Origin: Stemphylium vesicarium
Lineage: Eukaryota > Ascomycota > Dothideomycetes > Pleosporales > Pleosporaceae
Assembly (NCBI GenBank): GCA_004380135.1
Contig: QXCR01000107.1
Coordinates: forward strand, 1-64,000
Direction of reading: 5' to 3'
DNA length: 64,000 bases
Of the stretch, positions 11,962-24,361 are shown one piece after another. The position numbers and the translations under genes were made by a program. Every line of letters begins with the position of its first letter. Within the stretch, counting starts at the first letter, position 1. The notes beneath the pieces are model-generated. The model was given only the letters and a program-made list of their open reading frames with translations. It was not told the DNA's origin and did no database searches.

Positions 11962-13632
11962 ATGCCCAAAAATGATCCCTGGCTTTGGTCTGTAGACGAC
12001 CTCGTTGCCGAAGTATGCCACTCGCACAAGCTATTCGAGACTGCGTGGCGCTCTACCACTAATATACTAAGCGGTCCTGCACTTGAAATCGAGCTCCGTG
12101 CTCGAAATGCAACAGGCAGGGTGTTTCTCACCTCACTCGACACCTATACGGTCGTTGTGAGGAACGAGTTCAATATACCTCAATTGGCTCATCGAGTAGC
12201 TCTCATGTCCGTGGTTGGATTACTTCGGCAAAGATCCTCTACTTATCAACAGCACATTGCCGCCACTGCAGGAGTGTTGCAGACTTTGAATGCCAGTAGA
12301 GACTCGCACTTGCAATCCACTCAAGTAAATGCCAGTCAGAAACGGAAGCTGGGACTTGTTCCAGCAACAACGTTGCCTCAAACATCCCGAACCCATCACG
12401 CTAGCGCACTATCGAACAATCCGTCATCGTCTGAGCAAGTAAGGACTGCGACAGATGAGTTCGCGCACCTATTTCGATGGGAAAATGCTGCCGACAACGA
12501 TGAGATAATAGACTTTGCGGAAGAAGACAGTCTAGAAGACGAAGAAAATCGGGGGCAATGGGATGCTGCCGATGAAGACTACGACATCCAGGGCGACGAA
12601 GCAACGGTAGAAGTACCTAGCCAGACACGTCTCACCACCGAAGAGATTGTTGAGATCATCAACAGGCATACCGAGGACTTTGCCAAGGCCTGGAAACCGC
12701 CCCAAACTGCCGATCCGGAAATTCTGTGGGACGAGGCAGAAGTTTCCGGGGAACGAGAAAGTCTGGCACAGAAACATGACGCGGATTACGCCTACTACAG
12801 TGAGCGTCTCGACAGACTGTGCGATCAAATCGACCAGTTCCCAGGGAGCAACGCGGTGAGTGGTCATTTTGAGGAGACGACATGACTAGTACTAATAATC
12901 CTCTCCGAGGAACAAGTACAACGGCAATGTAGCAACCTTGAGGTAACCGTTGACTCGATGGAGCACGCTGATTGGTTGCGAGACATCTACAAACCGGATC
13001 CTGCCGCAGAAAGCGACGATGAGCATGAGGGCCACGACAACAGTAGCGCTCGTGAAATGCCACTTCCGCAATTACAGCCTTTGACAGCCACCGAGATTAT
13101 CGATTTGGGCACACCATCTGAATCGTCCGATATAGGAGAAAGAAACGCCTCGCCTTTCGACCGTCTCACCATGAGCGAATCTGACAACAACGGCAACCCT
13201 GTACGCCATCATAGACGGTCACTAACGCCAGAATCAGTCGTTGCTGACAGCATCGAGCCGACGTTTGACGAGCGCGACGTGCTCCCCAATCCAAATACTA
13301 CTTGTTCAAGTAGTACACTGCCCTTCCGCACACCCACAAACCATGGAGATGAGCCCGAGAAAGCTTCTATCAGCTCGGTACGCCGCTGGCGATGGGCAGA
13401 CCTTGCTGAGAATCTTGACCGCAAGCGCATCGTCTCAAAGACTCTCCTCGAGATGAGACCTAGCGACCGTGAATCAATTCGCAGTCGCATTCGACTCGTT
13501 GGGAAGGTCGGGCTGTTGAAAGAGGTTGCTGCATGCGTCAACATGTTACGCAGAGGGGAGACAAAGCTTCCGGGTACCCTTCCCAGAGACTTGCCAAAGA
13601 TTGTGAACTTCACCAATCTGTTCTTGTCGTAG
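11962..13632 (+). CDS. Uncharacterised fungal protein, probably C-terminally truncated by a stop
   Basis: Two exons, 11962-12855 and 12910-13632, with a 54-nt GTGAGT...GAG intron in phase 0, give 538 residues. I do not recognise the family. The N-terminus (DPWLWSVDDLVAEVC) has the look of a SAM-like helical module. The middle is acidic and low-complexity. Residues near 345-355 carry a SUMO-interaction-like hydrophobic run followed by acids (TEIIDLG...ESSD). The last 90 residues form a basic, well-ordered helical region (RRWRWADLAENLDRKRIV ... LPKIVNFTNLFLS). The frame stops at TAG (13630), yet the same frame stays protein-like for about 75 more codons, broken once more by TAA. The gene may therefore be a recently truncated allele. 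Alternative splicing does not rescue a sensible frame. Confidence 0.65.
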
Positions 13633-13863
13633 TGGCTTTGCAGGAATTACTCAAACGGACACAAAACGTCCACAGCGGAGCTCGAAGAGCTGAAGCATTG
13701 CATCGACAACGGATCTGCAGAAACAGCTACGTTCTACAACTACGTCTACACGGTCATGGGAACTATATTTAGAGAGCAAGCTCTGCAGCACCCTGAACGG
13801 CCATCCTAAGCAGAAATCATTGAGATATCTGACAAAGATGACCGAAAAACACAAACTGATTGA
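13633..13863 (+). pseudogene. In-frame continuation of the 11962 gene beyond its stop
   Basis: Reading past TAG (13630-13632) in frame gives a Trp-Leu-Cys-Arg-Asn start, an AELEELKHCIDNG helix and FYNYVYTVMG. It then meets TAA (13807-13809) and continues to AEIIEISDKDD, a classic SUMO-interaction motif, before a TGA at 13861. Each stop is one transition from a sense codon (TGG to TAG, CAA to TAA). I read this as the former C-terminus of the gene. Confidence 0.5.
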
Positions 13864-14706
13864 CTAACACGTTTCGGAACGACATGTTCTGTCTCTAGTG
13901 AGATCTGTCATGGGAGGACATCTAGGCCTCTGCTTCAGGCACGCTTAAAAATCCTCGGCGCGCGTAATGATGCCGACATGGAAAATATCGGACCACGTGC
14001 GGCGTGTTTCGGCAACCTTGGCTGCTAGCCAACACATGTTGCACGCTAACAGGAAACTGCAGACATTGAGCAATGGCAGGCCGAGGTGTGAGGTTCAGGA
14101 TACTTTTAGTATGGCGAGGGAGGGTTGCAGATCTCCACGGACTTGCAGATGTGAACCTCACAAAAAGGAACGGAGCGTCTCCGACCCGATTCCCTACTAG
14201 AGGGATCATCAGGCGCAGGAAAAGGCGGGGTGCGCTAATACCATGGCCTACATGTAGATGTATTCGACATTCACCGAGGCAGAATGCCATGAGCCGTTCT
14301 CACATCAGATCCTCATCATCTGCAAGTGGACTCTTGCGCGGAGCCGTAACAAGTGTCTGACAGGTCGTGTGCAGAGCGGCTTACGCGACACAAGTCATGG
14401 GCGACAGACTCGGTACCCCTCAGGTGCATGTCCTTCCAAAGCCATGGGGCCGTCGTCGTAATTACTTTGAGAGTAACGCTTATTAACCTGGCGTCGGCTA
14501 GCTAATACGAGGCACCAATCATGATGTGTGCATTTGATGCCGATGCCCGGCCTACTTGGCTCCGCGCTATTACCGCATGTAACTTATGTCTTCGTGGTTG
14601 ACACATTTTCGGAACATTCTTCTCCCTCCCTTCTTCTCCCTCTCGAACCCTCCCCACACCGTTACCGCATAACCCGTCGAATCCACACACCGCGCAATTG
14701 ACCACC
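13864..14706. other. Upstream region of ALA synthase
   Basis: No supportable gene. The last 120 bases are strongly CT-rich, typical of a fungal promoter. They are preceded by a CCAAT element at 14515. Confidence 0.5.
14515..14534 (+). promoter_or_regulatory. CCAAT element with HapX-type spacing (CSAAT-N12-RWT)
   Basis: CCAAT at 14515-14519 is followed after exactly 12 bases by ATT (14532-14534). This fits the published CBC:HapX site form CSAAT-N12-RWT, 192 bases upstream of the ALA synthase ATG. The RWT half alone occurs by chance about once in 16, so the site is suggestive only. Its position in front of a heme-biosynthesis gene is what makes it worth listing. Confidence 0.4.
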
Positions 14707-16629
14707 ATGGAGGCACTTTTGCGCCAATCAAAGTCCATGTGCCCGTTCCTTCACAAGACGTCACCCGCCACCCTCCGCTCCCTCTCCACCACGACGGCTG
14801 CCGCTGCCCGCCATGAAGTCTCCCCAGGCGCTGGCAGCATGTCAAACCTCCAGGTCCTTGCTCGTCGCTGTCCCATAATGGGCAAGGCGCTTGCTGTACA
14901 GACTGCCCGCAATGGCAACAATGCTCTCGCGGGTGCTTTTGGCGGTGCACGCGCTTACCACTCTCGCGTGAACCGGGCCAGGCTCCACACGACAGCATCC
15001 AAGGAGGCTCAGGCCGTCGATATCGAGAACCTGAGAGGCAAGCAGGGTATGGAAAACCTCAAAAAACTGTATATGACGACGACAAGCTAACGCCGCGCAG
15101 GCCCCGTTCCGTTCCCCCACGCATCCCTCAAGCCCGCCGCCAGCCCCCCTTCTAATGCTGCAGCTCCGTCTGCCACAAAGGCATCTACGTTCGACTACGA
15201 AGGATTTTACCACAATGAGCTCGACAAAAAACACAAGGATAAATCGTACCGGTACTTCAACAATATCAATCGCCTGGCGAAGGACTTCCCGCGCGCCCAC
15301 AAGGAATCTACCGACGAGAAGGTTACCGTATGGTGCTCCAACGACTACCTTGGCATGGGTCGCAACCCACAGGTACTCAAGTCGATGCACGAGACACTGG
15401 ACAATTACGGAGCCGGCGCTGGAGGCACTAGAAACATCTCAGGACACAACCAGCACGCTGTGGCGCTAGAGGACACGCTCGCGAAGCTGCATTCCAAGGA
15501 AGCTGCGCTCGTCTTCTCTTCGTGTTATGTAGCCAACGATGCCACTCTCGCGACGCTCGGAAGTAAATTGCCCAATTGCGTCATCCTCTCGGACAGCCTG
15601 AACCACGCTTCTATGATTCAGGGTATCCGCCACTCCGGCGCCAAGAAAATGGTGTTCAAGCACAACGATGTCGCAGACCTCGAGGCAAAGCTGCAGTCGA
15701 TCCCTGCAGAGTACCCCAAGATCATCGCGTTTGAGAGTGTGTACAGCATGTGCGGCTCAATTGGACCCATTGAGGAAATTTGTGACCTTGCTGAGAAGTA
15801 CGGCGCCATTACCTTTTTGGACGAAGTCCATGCTGTAGGCATGTACGGACCACACGGTGCTGGTGTCGCTGAGCACCTCGACTACGAAGCTCACAAGGCA
15901 GGCCGGCCCCAGGGCACAGTTCAAGACCGCATTGATATCATCACTGGCACTCTCGGAAAGGCATACGGCTGCGTCGGTGGCTACATTGCTGGTTCTACTA
16001 AACTTGTTGACACCATCAGATCGCTTGCTCCTGGCTTCATCTTCACTACATCGCTGCCGCCGGCGACCATGGCCGGCGCCAAGACAGCCATTGAATACCA
16101 AGCCAACTACCAAGGCGACAGGCGCCTCCAGCAGCTGCACACTCGCGCGGTTAAGGATGCATTGACCGAGAAGAACATTCCCGTCATTCCGAACCCCAGC
16201 CACATCGTACCCGTCCTTGTTGGCAATGCCGAAATCGCCAGAAAGGCGTCGGATCTTCTGCTTGAGGACTGGGACATCTACGTCCAGGCCATCAACTACC
16301 CAACTGTCCCTGTAGGCCAGGAGCGTCTTCGCATCACGCCTACGCCCGGCCATATCCGCGAATACCGCGATCATCTCGTTGAAGCTGTCGACGCTGTATG
16401 GAACCAGCTCGGCATCAAGCGCACCAGTGAGTGGGCTGCCGAGGGAGGCTTTATCGGAGTCGGCGAAGCTGGAAAGGTCGAGGAGGAGCCCCTCTGGACG
16501 GACGAGCAGCTTGGTCTTGTCGATGTCATCAAGGAGATGAAGGCTGGCCACGGCGCGACTGGTGTGCTTGAGGCTGTGCTCGAGAACGAGCGCAAGGCTA
16601 CGGCACAGGCTGTTGCCGCTGCTGCTTAG
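14707..16629 (+). CDS. HEM1: 5-aminolevulinate synthase, mitochondrial
   Basis: Exons 14707-15046 and 15101-16629, joined across a 54-nt intron (GTATGG...GCGCAG), give 622 residues. The ATG has a good context (CACCATGG). It condenses glycine with succinyl-CoA in the mitochondrial matrix, the first step of heme synthesis. Residues 1-115 are a long Arg/Ala/Ser-rich presequence with two Cys-Pro heme-regulatory motifs, MCPFL (Cys12) and RRCPIMG (Cys55); such motifs let heme block import or activity. The catalytic domain of the alpha-oxoamine synthase family begins near residue 145. It contains WCSNDYLGMG, GAGGTRNISG, FLDEVHAVGMYG and the PLP lysine in TGTLGKAYG (about Lys400). A C-terminal extension after residue 560 is usual in fungi. 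A CCAAT element lies upstream. Confidence 0.97.
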
Positions 16630-17141
16630 ATGGACGAGGAGGGACTTGGTGATGACGGTCTGGCCGCTCGTTTTGTTATATGAGACCTGGATAGTTAGTT
16701 TAGAGAAGCGTTAAAACCGGAGCGCAGCGCAATGCAATTTTTGTCTGTCTGCCTAAACACTTGATTATGACATGTGCGGTGAAGTTGAGTTGTTGCGGAA
16801 CAAAGCGATGGATGATGGGTGAATGCGCGGCCGGACGCTAGGGTCAGGGTGTCAGCCAGTGACGCTAGTGGAGCTCCCGACTTGTCTTGAGCCTCACCAA
16901 GTTCGAGACACGCTTTCATCACCAAAACCGCGCCCGCCGCAACGCGACTCTCACCACTTGGCGCCGCCAACTAACCTTCAGTCGCGCTTTTGCTCAGTCG
17001 CTACAGTAATCATCGACTACACGGCGCGCGCACTCGACCCACCGACCCGCGAAGTAATTCACGAGCAACCACCGCATGCTCCCCACATAATTTGTCAACC
17101 CTCACTTCGCGCCGGTCTCTCTATCCTGAGAGGGTACCATT
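16630..17141. other. Intergenic: HEM1 3' flank and THO2 promoter
   Basis: No gene. The 150 bases before the THO2 start are rich in short pyrimidine tracts. Confidence 0.5.
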
Positions 17142-20100
17142 ATGGCTCCCCCGCCGAAGCGAAAGCGACCCGATCGCACCTACTCACAGGACGACGACCG
17201 CAATGGACGCCCGTCGCCGCATCGCCCGCAGAACCTCGGACTCGCGCATGGCCAGCAGCAGAACAACAGCCCGCGCGGCGGCGGCGGCGGTGGTAGGCGA
17301 CAGAGCAGAAACAACGGCCGCGGCGGCTCCAGCATGCCTCAAAGCCCCAGTGTCTCACATGCATCGCCGACTGCCATGTCACCACCCGCAAACACTTTCA
17401 CACCAACGAGGCTGCCCCAAGCAACGCCATCTGCTCCCGCGCCGCCGCCCGCCCAAACCCCCACATCCACTACGCCGCGTGAAGTTCCCGAGAGCAATGA
17501 GTACCTGACCCCAGACCGGGTTGCTCACTGGAATGGCGAGGCACGCGACGCCGTGGTGCAGGCTGCGCAGTCTGCTCAGCGTGAGGGCGACATACTCACT
17601 CTGTCTGTGGTATTCCATGAAATCATCGAAGCATCCATGGACCATCTGTTGGATGCGGGCGAATTAGGATCAATAGTGCGCGACATTGTATCCGCTCCGA
17701 CCGACGACCAGGTGGACCCGGTGTCGACATTTCTCGATACGCTAAGTTCTCTTACACAGGATGAAAGCAAACAGGCGCTTGTACGGCAGATGCTTATTGC
17801 GACGGATATCGACGTGGCACGAATGCGCACCGAGCTCGAAAACGACCTCTTGAAGTCTTTGGGCCTGGTGCGCGACAGCTTTGGCAAAATGGCCGTCCGC
17901 AAAGCGACCCACGCCCTCTACAGACAGTCCAACTACAACCTCCTACGCGAAGAAACCGAGGGCTATTCGAAGCTCATGACCGAGTACTTCACCACCGTCA
18001 ACAGCGAACCACCAAATCAAGAAGTTGTGGGCGAGGCATGGCAGCGGGTGAATGCCCTTATCGGCGCATTTGATTTGGACATTGGAAGAGTCCTTGATGT
18101 AACACTTGATGTATTCGCCAACCTCTTGGTCAAACACGGTCGATTCTTCGTCAAATTCCTACGGATGAGCGCTTGGTGGCCCGAGCTACGCGGGCTAGAC
18201 AACATCAAGTGGGAGGAAGCCGATGTCCCCACACTCCCACGTTGGGCACAGCCAGGTTCAAAACTCTGGTATTACTCAGATGAAGAGAAGGAAGAACAAT
18301 TAAGGCTACGCGAAGCCCGAGATCGAAAGCTCTGGCAGCGTGTCGGCGAGCTGGGCGACCGAGCAGGTATTCAGGCATTCTTCGAGCTCGGTGGACGTCG
18401 CATCACTGCGAACAACCGACAACCAGACCAAACTCTACCTGCCGAGGGTGCGCTGCTCTCCAAGCAGCAAGCAGCTCGCAAATGGGCAGACGAATGGATG
18501 GAGCAGACCAAGACTCTACCACCTTCTGGAAACGACATTGCAGCGCAACTTCTTGGCTTCAAGCTTCAATTTTACGCTTCCGACGTCCGCGATGCGACCG
18601 ACACTCTTCCTGACAACCTCATTTTCTTGATCGCTCTCTTGATCAAGATAGGATTCATTTCTATTCTCGACCTATACCCACATTTATATCCATTAGAGGA
18701 AGACATGGCGGCGCACAAGGAGAGACTTCTCAAGGAGAAGAAGGAAAAGGAAGAGAAGGAACGTGGTACAGTTGTCAACGCATTGACTTTGGCTGGCGCA
18801 CTGCCCGACGATGCACCAGGGCAGCCGGTTGTTTCCCGTCCCAGGGACGCCGAAAGCAAGTCAAAATCAGATACTGGAAGAAACACTCCCGCCAACCCGG
18901 ATGAGCCTGCCGAAAAGAGGAAAGACCTACCCGAGCCCACTGACCAGAAATACGAGCTTCTGAAGAGTTTGTTGTGTATCGGCGCGCTACCCGAGTCATT
19001 ATTTATTCTTGGAAGACATCCCTGGTTCCTCGAAGTCTATCCTGAGCTACGGACGCTCATATTCCGCTTAGCGCACTACTCCTTGAGCAAAGTGTACGAA
19101 GCGTCAAAGCCACCCTCCGTCGTAGAACCGCCCGTCTCTTCCAAGGGTTCCGGTGTTCGTGGTCCACAGAGGCCAAGCGACTTTATTCCTCGACGGACTC
19201 TCCGATGGGCCAGGCCTGACCAAAAGGACAAGGATGGGGGCGTAGATTACAAGTTTTACTGGGAGGACTGGGTAGACAACGTGCCTGTGTGTCAAGAGGT
19301 GGACGATGTTATCAAACTTTGCACCAGTCTTCTAGGCCTGGTAGGAGCAGAGTGTGGCAAGGACACTGTGCTTCTGACCAAGATCATACGCATCGGCAAT
19401 CGCAGCCTTGCTGACGACCCCTCGGAGGAGAATCGAAAGCGATGGATCAACTTCTCATCGACTTTCATAGCTCCTGCAGTATCCTTCACCGGCAGAAACC
19501 CTGGAATCATCAACGAGGTATGGGACTTGTTCAAGCATTTCGATACGGCCACTCGATACACCATTTATCAGCAATGGTTCAACGGAATTCTCAAGCCAGC
19601 AAGCAAAAAGGCCTTTGAACAAGTTCGGGATGAGACCAAAAAGACAATGAGCCGCATCTCTGCTACCAACACGAAGGAATACGGCCGCAAGATTGCCAAG
19701 ATTTCTTACGCCAGCCCCGGGTGGGTTTTCAAGACGACAGTCAAGCAATTGGTCAACTACCCCAACATGATTACTGCCTTGGTAGAATGCAGTCGATACC
19801 TCACCCTGCTCGGATACGATGTTCTGACTTGGACACTGGTTACCTACCTTCTGAGCCCCGACAAAGGCTCGCATCAGGACGATGGCATGCTATCCGCACC
19901 ATGGCTCAAGAATATTGCCACATTTGTTGGCAAAGCTTACGCAAAGTACCACTTGATGGATCCGGTACCCGTACTGCAACTCACCGTGCGTCAACTCTTG
20001 ACTGCCGAAGGTGAACTGTACATGCTGGATGTACTTGAGCAAATGGTTAAGTCCATGGGCGGCATTGGTCTCAGTGGTTCCGTCTCTGAGTCGATGACTT

Positions 20101-23100
20101 TGGCACTGTGTGCCGGTCCCGCGCTTCGCACCTTCACCCTGCAACATCGCTTGGCTGATTACCGCCACCTGGCCGGCTCTTCAGCAAGACGTCTTGTGAG
20201 ATGTCTGAAGGAGACGGGCCTTGGGCCGCAGATTCTCATTGCGCTTGCACAACATGTGGAAGCCTACGTCCACCGCGACGACCAGCAGGATGTGCCCGAT
20301 AAGCCGGTTCTTTTCAACGTGGACAAGCTTCGTTCTAATCTCCTCCAATATCTGGAGCTCCTCCGGGCATACCTCTCTGTGGACGACTTCGACTCTGTTT
20401 TCCCTCCACTGATCGAGATGATGTCCAACTTCAACATCGAGCCAGACGTCGCTTTTACTATCGCTCGTACGAGTATAGCAGCCAAGGCCAATGCGTTCCG
20501 AGCTGATCAGCGTGCGAAGCTCATGACCAATGCGCAGTCAAATGGTGATGCAACAATGAGTGGTGTTGAAGCCAACACAGTGGCAACTGAAACACCGAAG
20601 GCGGATGAAGACGTTGAAATGGCAGATGCTGCCAACGTTGGCGAAAAATCGGTCAACCAAGCTACCGATGTCTCGGATGCTACTTCGTTGCTCGAGGTTC
20701 CAAACACGGAGATTGAGCATCTTGCGAATCAGCTCAAACAACATTTACCCGATACATTCGGTGATCATCCATGCTTGTCGTACTACGTCACGTTCTGGCA
20801 ACTATCCTTGCCAGACGTTGACATTGGTGGCATCGACCAGCAATACAAGGAAACAATAGAATACTTCGAGCGTCAACTCCCCGCCCTAGTTCCCGAGCGT
20901 CGCGGTTACCGAGCAAACGTTCCCAAAGCGGAGACTGAGGAGATGCGACGTGCTAAGCGTGAAATTCCTCTCCTCAAGGAAGAACGGCAAACCGTCACAA
21001 AAGCCAATGCTGCGACACAAGACAGCTTGCGGGCTGAGCTCAGGGGTTGGTTCACTGGTGTGCCAATGATTGGCCCGCAGTGCGACGCGCTGCATAATGC
21101 ATTGCTCCAAGACTGCTTCATTCCTCGCAGTCGCATGTCGTTGGAAGACGCGCAATACGCATCTTCCATGCTCATGTTCATGCACAGCTCGGGCGTGCCT
21201 GGGTTCCGAATGAGCAGGCTATTGGACGTTCTGTTCACAACTAACAAGCTCACGCACATAATCAGCATGTATACCGAGGCAGAGTCTTTGTCTTTTGGTC
21301 GGTTCATCGGCGACATACTTCATGAGTTGCAAGTTTGGCATGAGAACAAAGACGATGCTTACGCCAAGAACGCACATGGACACGACAAGAATCTCCCTGG
21401 TTTCGGAAGGAGCTACGATGCAGAAGGGAACGCCACGTCTTTCTTCACGTATGATCAGTTTTGCATGGTGTTGTTCAAGTGGCACAAGGCACTTACTACT
21501 GCACTGAAAAGCTGTCTTGAGACTGGGCGCTACATGCAGATGCGCAATGCCATCAACGTTTTGCATGCGCTAGGCACCAATTTCCCCAAGGTCCAGAGTT
21601 TGGGCACAGAGTTGAAGCAGACGATCGAGCATCTGAGTAAGGGTGAGGAGAGAGGTGACCTTAAGAAGTCGTTGGAGTCTGTTCTGGGTCCAATTACCAA
21701 GGGTGAAAAGCTCTGGCAAGAGGACCATGTATTCCGCAACGTAAGTACATCGGCTTCATTACACACGATGGCCTGCTAATATACCACAGGTACCGGCGCC
21801 AACACCTGCACCCGGAAGCACACCTAGTGCAAGCGACAAGGCCGCTCCGGAGAATGGTAGGACCCCGCAACCCCAAGACACAAAGCTCAACGCAACTGCG
21901 CCTGCCTTCAAGCCAAAACCCGAAACGTAAGTGAACGACTCGCGCCCCTATAATCAATCGTGAAACTGATCGGTATTTTTCAGCAATAGAGCCCAACAAA
22001 CACCAACACGTGAATTGGACGCATCGACGCCCGGGACACCTGCGCCTTCTTCCAGGGAGAAAGAGCCTGCCAGCTCCGCTTCGAGGCATCCAGACGCTCG
22101 TTCATCTACTCCATCTCAACAGGAGCTGGTGATGGGTAGATCTGCCCCCAAACCAGGCCCTCCGATGCACCCATCGTCTGTACCACAGAGACCGGACAGC
22201 AGGAACACGTCGGCACAGCCCACTTCAACTGGAAGACCTTCGCACGCTTTGCCATCACGGCCGGATTCCAGGCCATCGAGAGGGCGACAATCGGAAGGGC
22301 CGGTGATTGACCGGGCGTCTGAAACCGCGCATGGCCGTTATGATAGCCGAGGTCCACCACCAAACGACTATGGCCGACCTGAACGTTCTGCAGACTTACC
22401 GCGTCACCGTGAAGCATCTCCTGGTCGACGTGGCAGACTCCCTGGCGGTAGAACCCCTGAGAGGATACCTCCTGCGACTGAGCATCGGGAATGGTCTGGC
22501 AGAGAACGCGACTACGACGACCGGGCTTTGCGAGCACCACCACGCGACACACGAGCGCCGCCAGTACGACCGCCACCTGCTTGGGAAACACGCGATACTA
22601 GGGATCTGAGAGATCAACGCGAGCGCTCCGACCCTCGCGGGCATCCTGTGCCTCCCACCATGGAACCACGTCGCATGCCGTCTTCTTCGGCATTGGCCAA
22701 CGAATATCGCAGAGATGCTATGCCAACTCATGGTACCTACGGTGCGGAGCAAAATGACAGATCTCAGCGGCCATCCCAGCCGCCCACCCCAGCTAAGGAA
22801 GAGCCTACAGTCAATCCAGCACGCGCTGCTCTAATCAATCAAGCTGAACATGGCAGACACGAACCACCAAGGTCTGACCATAACAGTCGTCGTGAGCGAG
22901 AGCCTCGTCTAAACTCTCCTCGTCACGGCGATGATAGGCGTGGAGATGACCGCAGGGTCGAAGAGCGCGCACCCGGTTATCATGGGCGAAGCGATGCGCC
23001 GCGCGACCATCGAGACGAGCGTCCCGTGCCTCCACCCCCTAGCAATCGAGACCGACGGGAGGAACTGGCATCCGGCGCACCTACGGGACCGCGTGGACGT

Positions 23101-24213
23101 AACGACCCAGCTGCATCTTCTCGCGCGTCCCGGGAAATGTTTCAGCCCACGTCTGGTCCGCGGTCATCGGGACATCAGGCCCAGGATCCTAACTATGGGA
23201 GACTGAACCAGCCTTCCGAGCCAGCGCCTCCATCGGGTCCTCGTAGCGATCGACCACACGCACAATCACAGCCTGCTGCGCCTACCGCACCAAGCGGTCC
23301 CGCAACATCACTGCCTGCGGGCATCCACCCCAGCAGACTTGTAAACATTGAAGGCAGGGCACCAAATGGACCGCCGCTTCAGACCAACGTACCGAACGCC
23401 CCAAGCGGCCCACGAGGCTCTAACAGAGCACCTCAAGGCCCCATTCCATCTTCACCAGTTGGCCGAGGCCCTCCAACGGGCCCTGCAGCTACAGAGCGAG
23501 GGTCAAGAAATGCTGGTAACCCATTGCGAGCTATCAACAATGTCTTGACAGGGAACGCGCCAGCTGAGCGATCGAGCGACCGCAACGCGCCTTCATCCAA
23601 CCCACCCGTGCGAGGCCGCGGCGCCACTCGCGCCAATGGGCCAATGGAGGGATCAGGTGGTATGACAAGCCCCATGCCGCCGCCTTCCCATGGCTCAACA
23701 CCCAGCCGCGTGGAGAACCAACATGCAAGAGGTAGCCGGAATGAGGAGACACCGAGCAGGGCGGAAGGTGCACCCCAAGAAGAAGGTCGTTCAGAGTCAC
23801 GAAGCCACAGGGAAAGCAGACGCAGCGATCGCTCAGGACGTGAGCGCTCAGCCGATCGATCCGAACGTCGTCCCGATGAACGAAGCAGCCGCAACGCTCC
23901 TTCCGAGCGCGTAGAAGTCGAGCGTGGCTCTGAGCGTGAGCGCGGAGGACGAGAAAAACGCGGCGGCGACCGAGAAAGCAGCCGCCGAGAACGCGATCGA
24001 GAAGGAGGAGGAGGCGAGTCTCGATCTGGCCGTGAGCCCCGCGAGAGCAGTCGACGCGAGCGCGGCTCTCGTGACGACGGACGCGCTTCAGGAAGAGACG
24101 AGCGCGATAGGAGGAGCCGAGGCGGTGGCGGAACGGGAGGTGACGAAGGTCGCAAGCGGGGCCGCGAACCCTTGGATCAAGGTCACAACGGTGACCCTAA
24201 GAGAAGAAAGTAG
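17142..24213 (+). CDS. THO2: THO complex subunit 2 (THOC2/Tho2)
   Basis: Three exons, 17142-21740, 21790-21926 and 21984-24213, give 2321 residues; both introns (49 and 57 nt) keep phase. Tho2 is the scaffold of the nuclear THO complex, which couples transcription to mRNA packaging and export and limits R-loops. The N-terminus is basic and Gly/Gln-rich (about 1-110). The helical THOC2 N-terminal region runs from about 115, with the conserved FVKFLRMSAWWPELRG block near 345, through central helical repeats. The C-terminal Tho2 domain lies around 1215-1530 (SYYVTFWQLSLPDVDIGG, FIPRSRMSLEDAQY, FTYDQFCMVLFKWHKAL). The last exon encodes about 740 residues of disordered Pro/Arg/Ser sequence ending in a dense Arg-Glu/Arg-Ser tract, an expected nucleic-acid-binding tail. 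The small middle exon lies exactly between the folded part and this tail. Confidence 0.95.
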
Positions 24214-24349
24214 AACCGTTCATCATTAGCAGAGAGGGTCGCGGAAACGACATGGCGGAGAGGAGGATTATGGGCATAAAAGAGCGGGAACGGAACGGAA
24301 CGGAATGAGTAAAACAGTTGTAATGGGTCACATCGAAGCAAGTTCTCTT

Positions 24350-24361
24350 CCCCCCCCCCCC
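24350..24361. repeat. C12 homopolymer
   Basis: Twelve consecutive C followed by a T-rich run, about 140 bases past the THO2 stop. A likely spot for length variation or assembly error. Confidence 0.85.

Noticed and set aside
15757..16551. 264-codon antisense frame inside ALA synthase
   Set aside because: Long only because of the codon bias of the sense gene; no start context and no domain.
23433..24155. 240-codon antisense Ser/Arg-rich frame in the THO2 tail
   Set aside because: Mirror of the Arg-Glu/Arg-Ser low-complexity coding strand.
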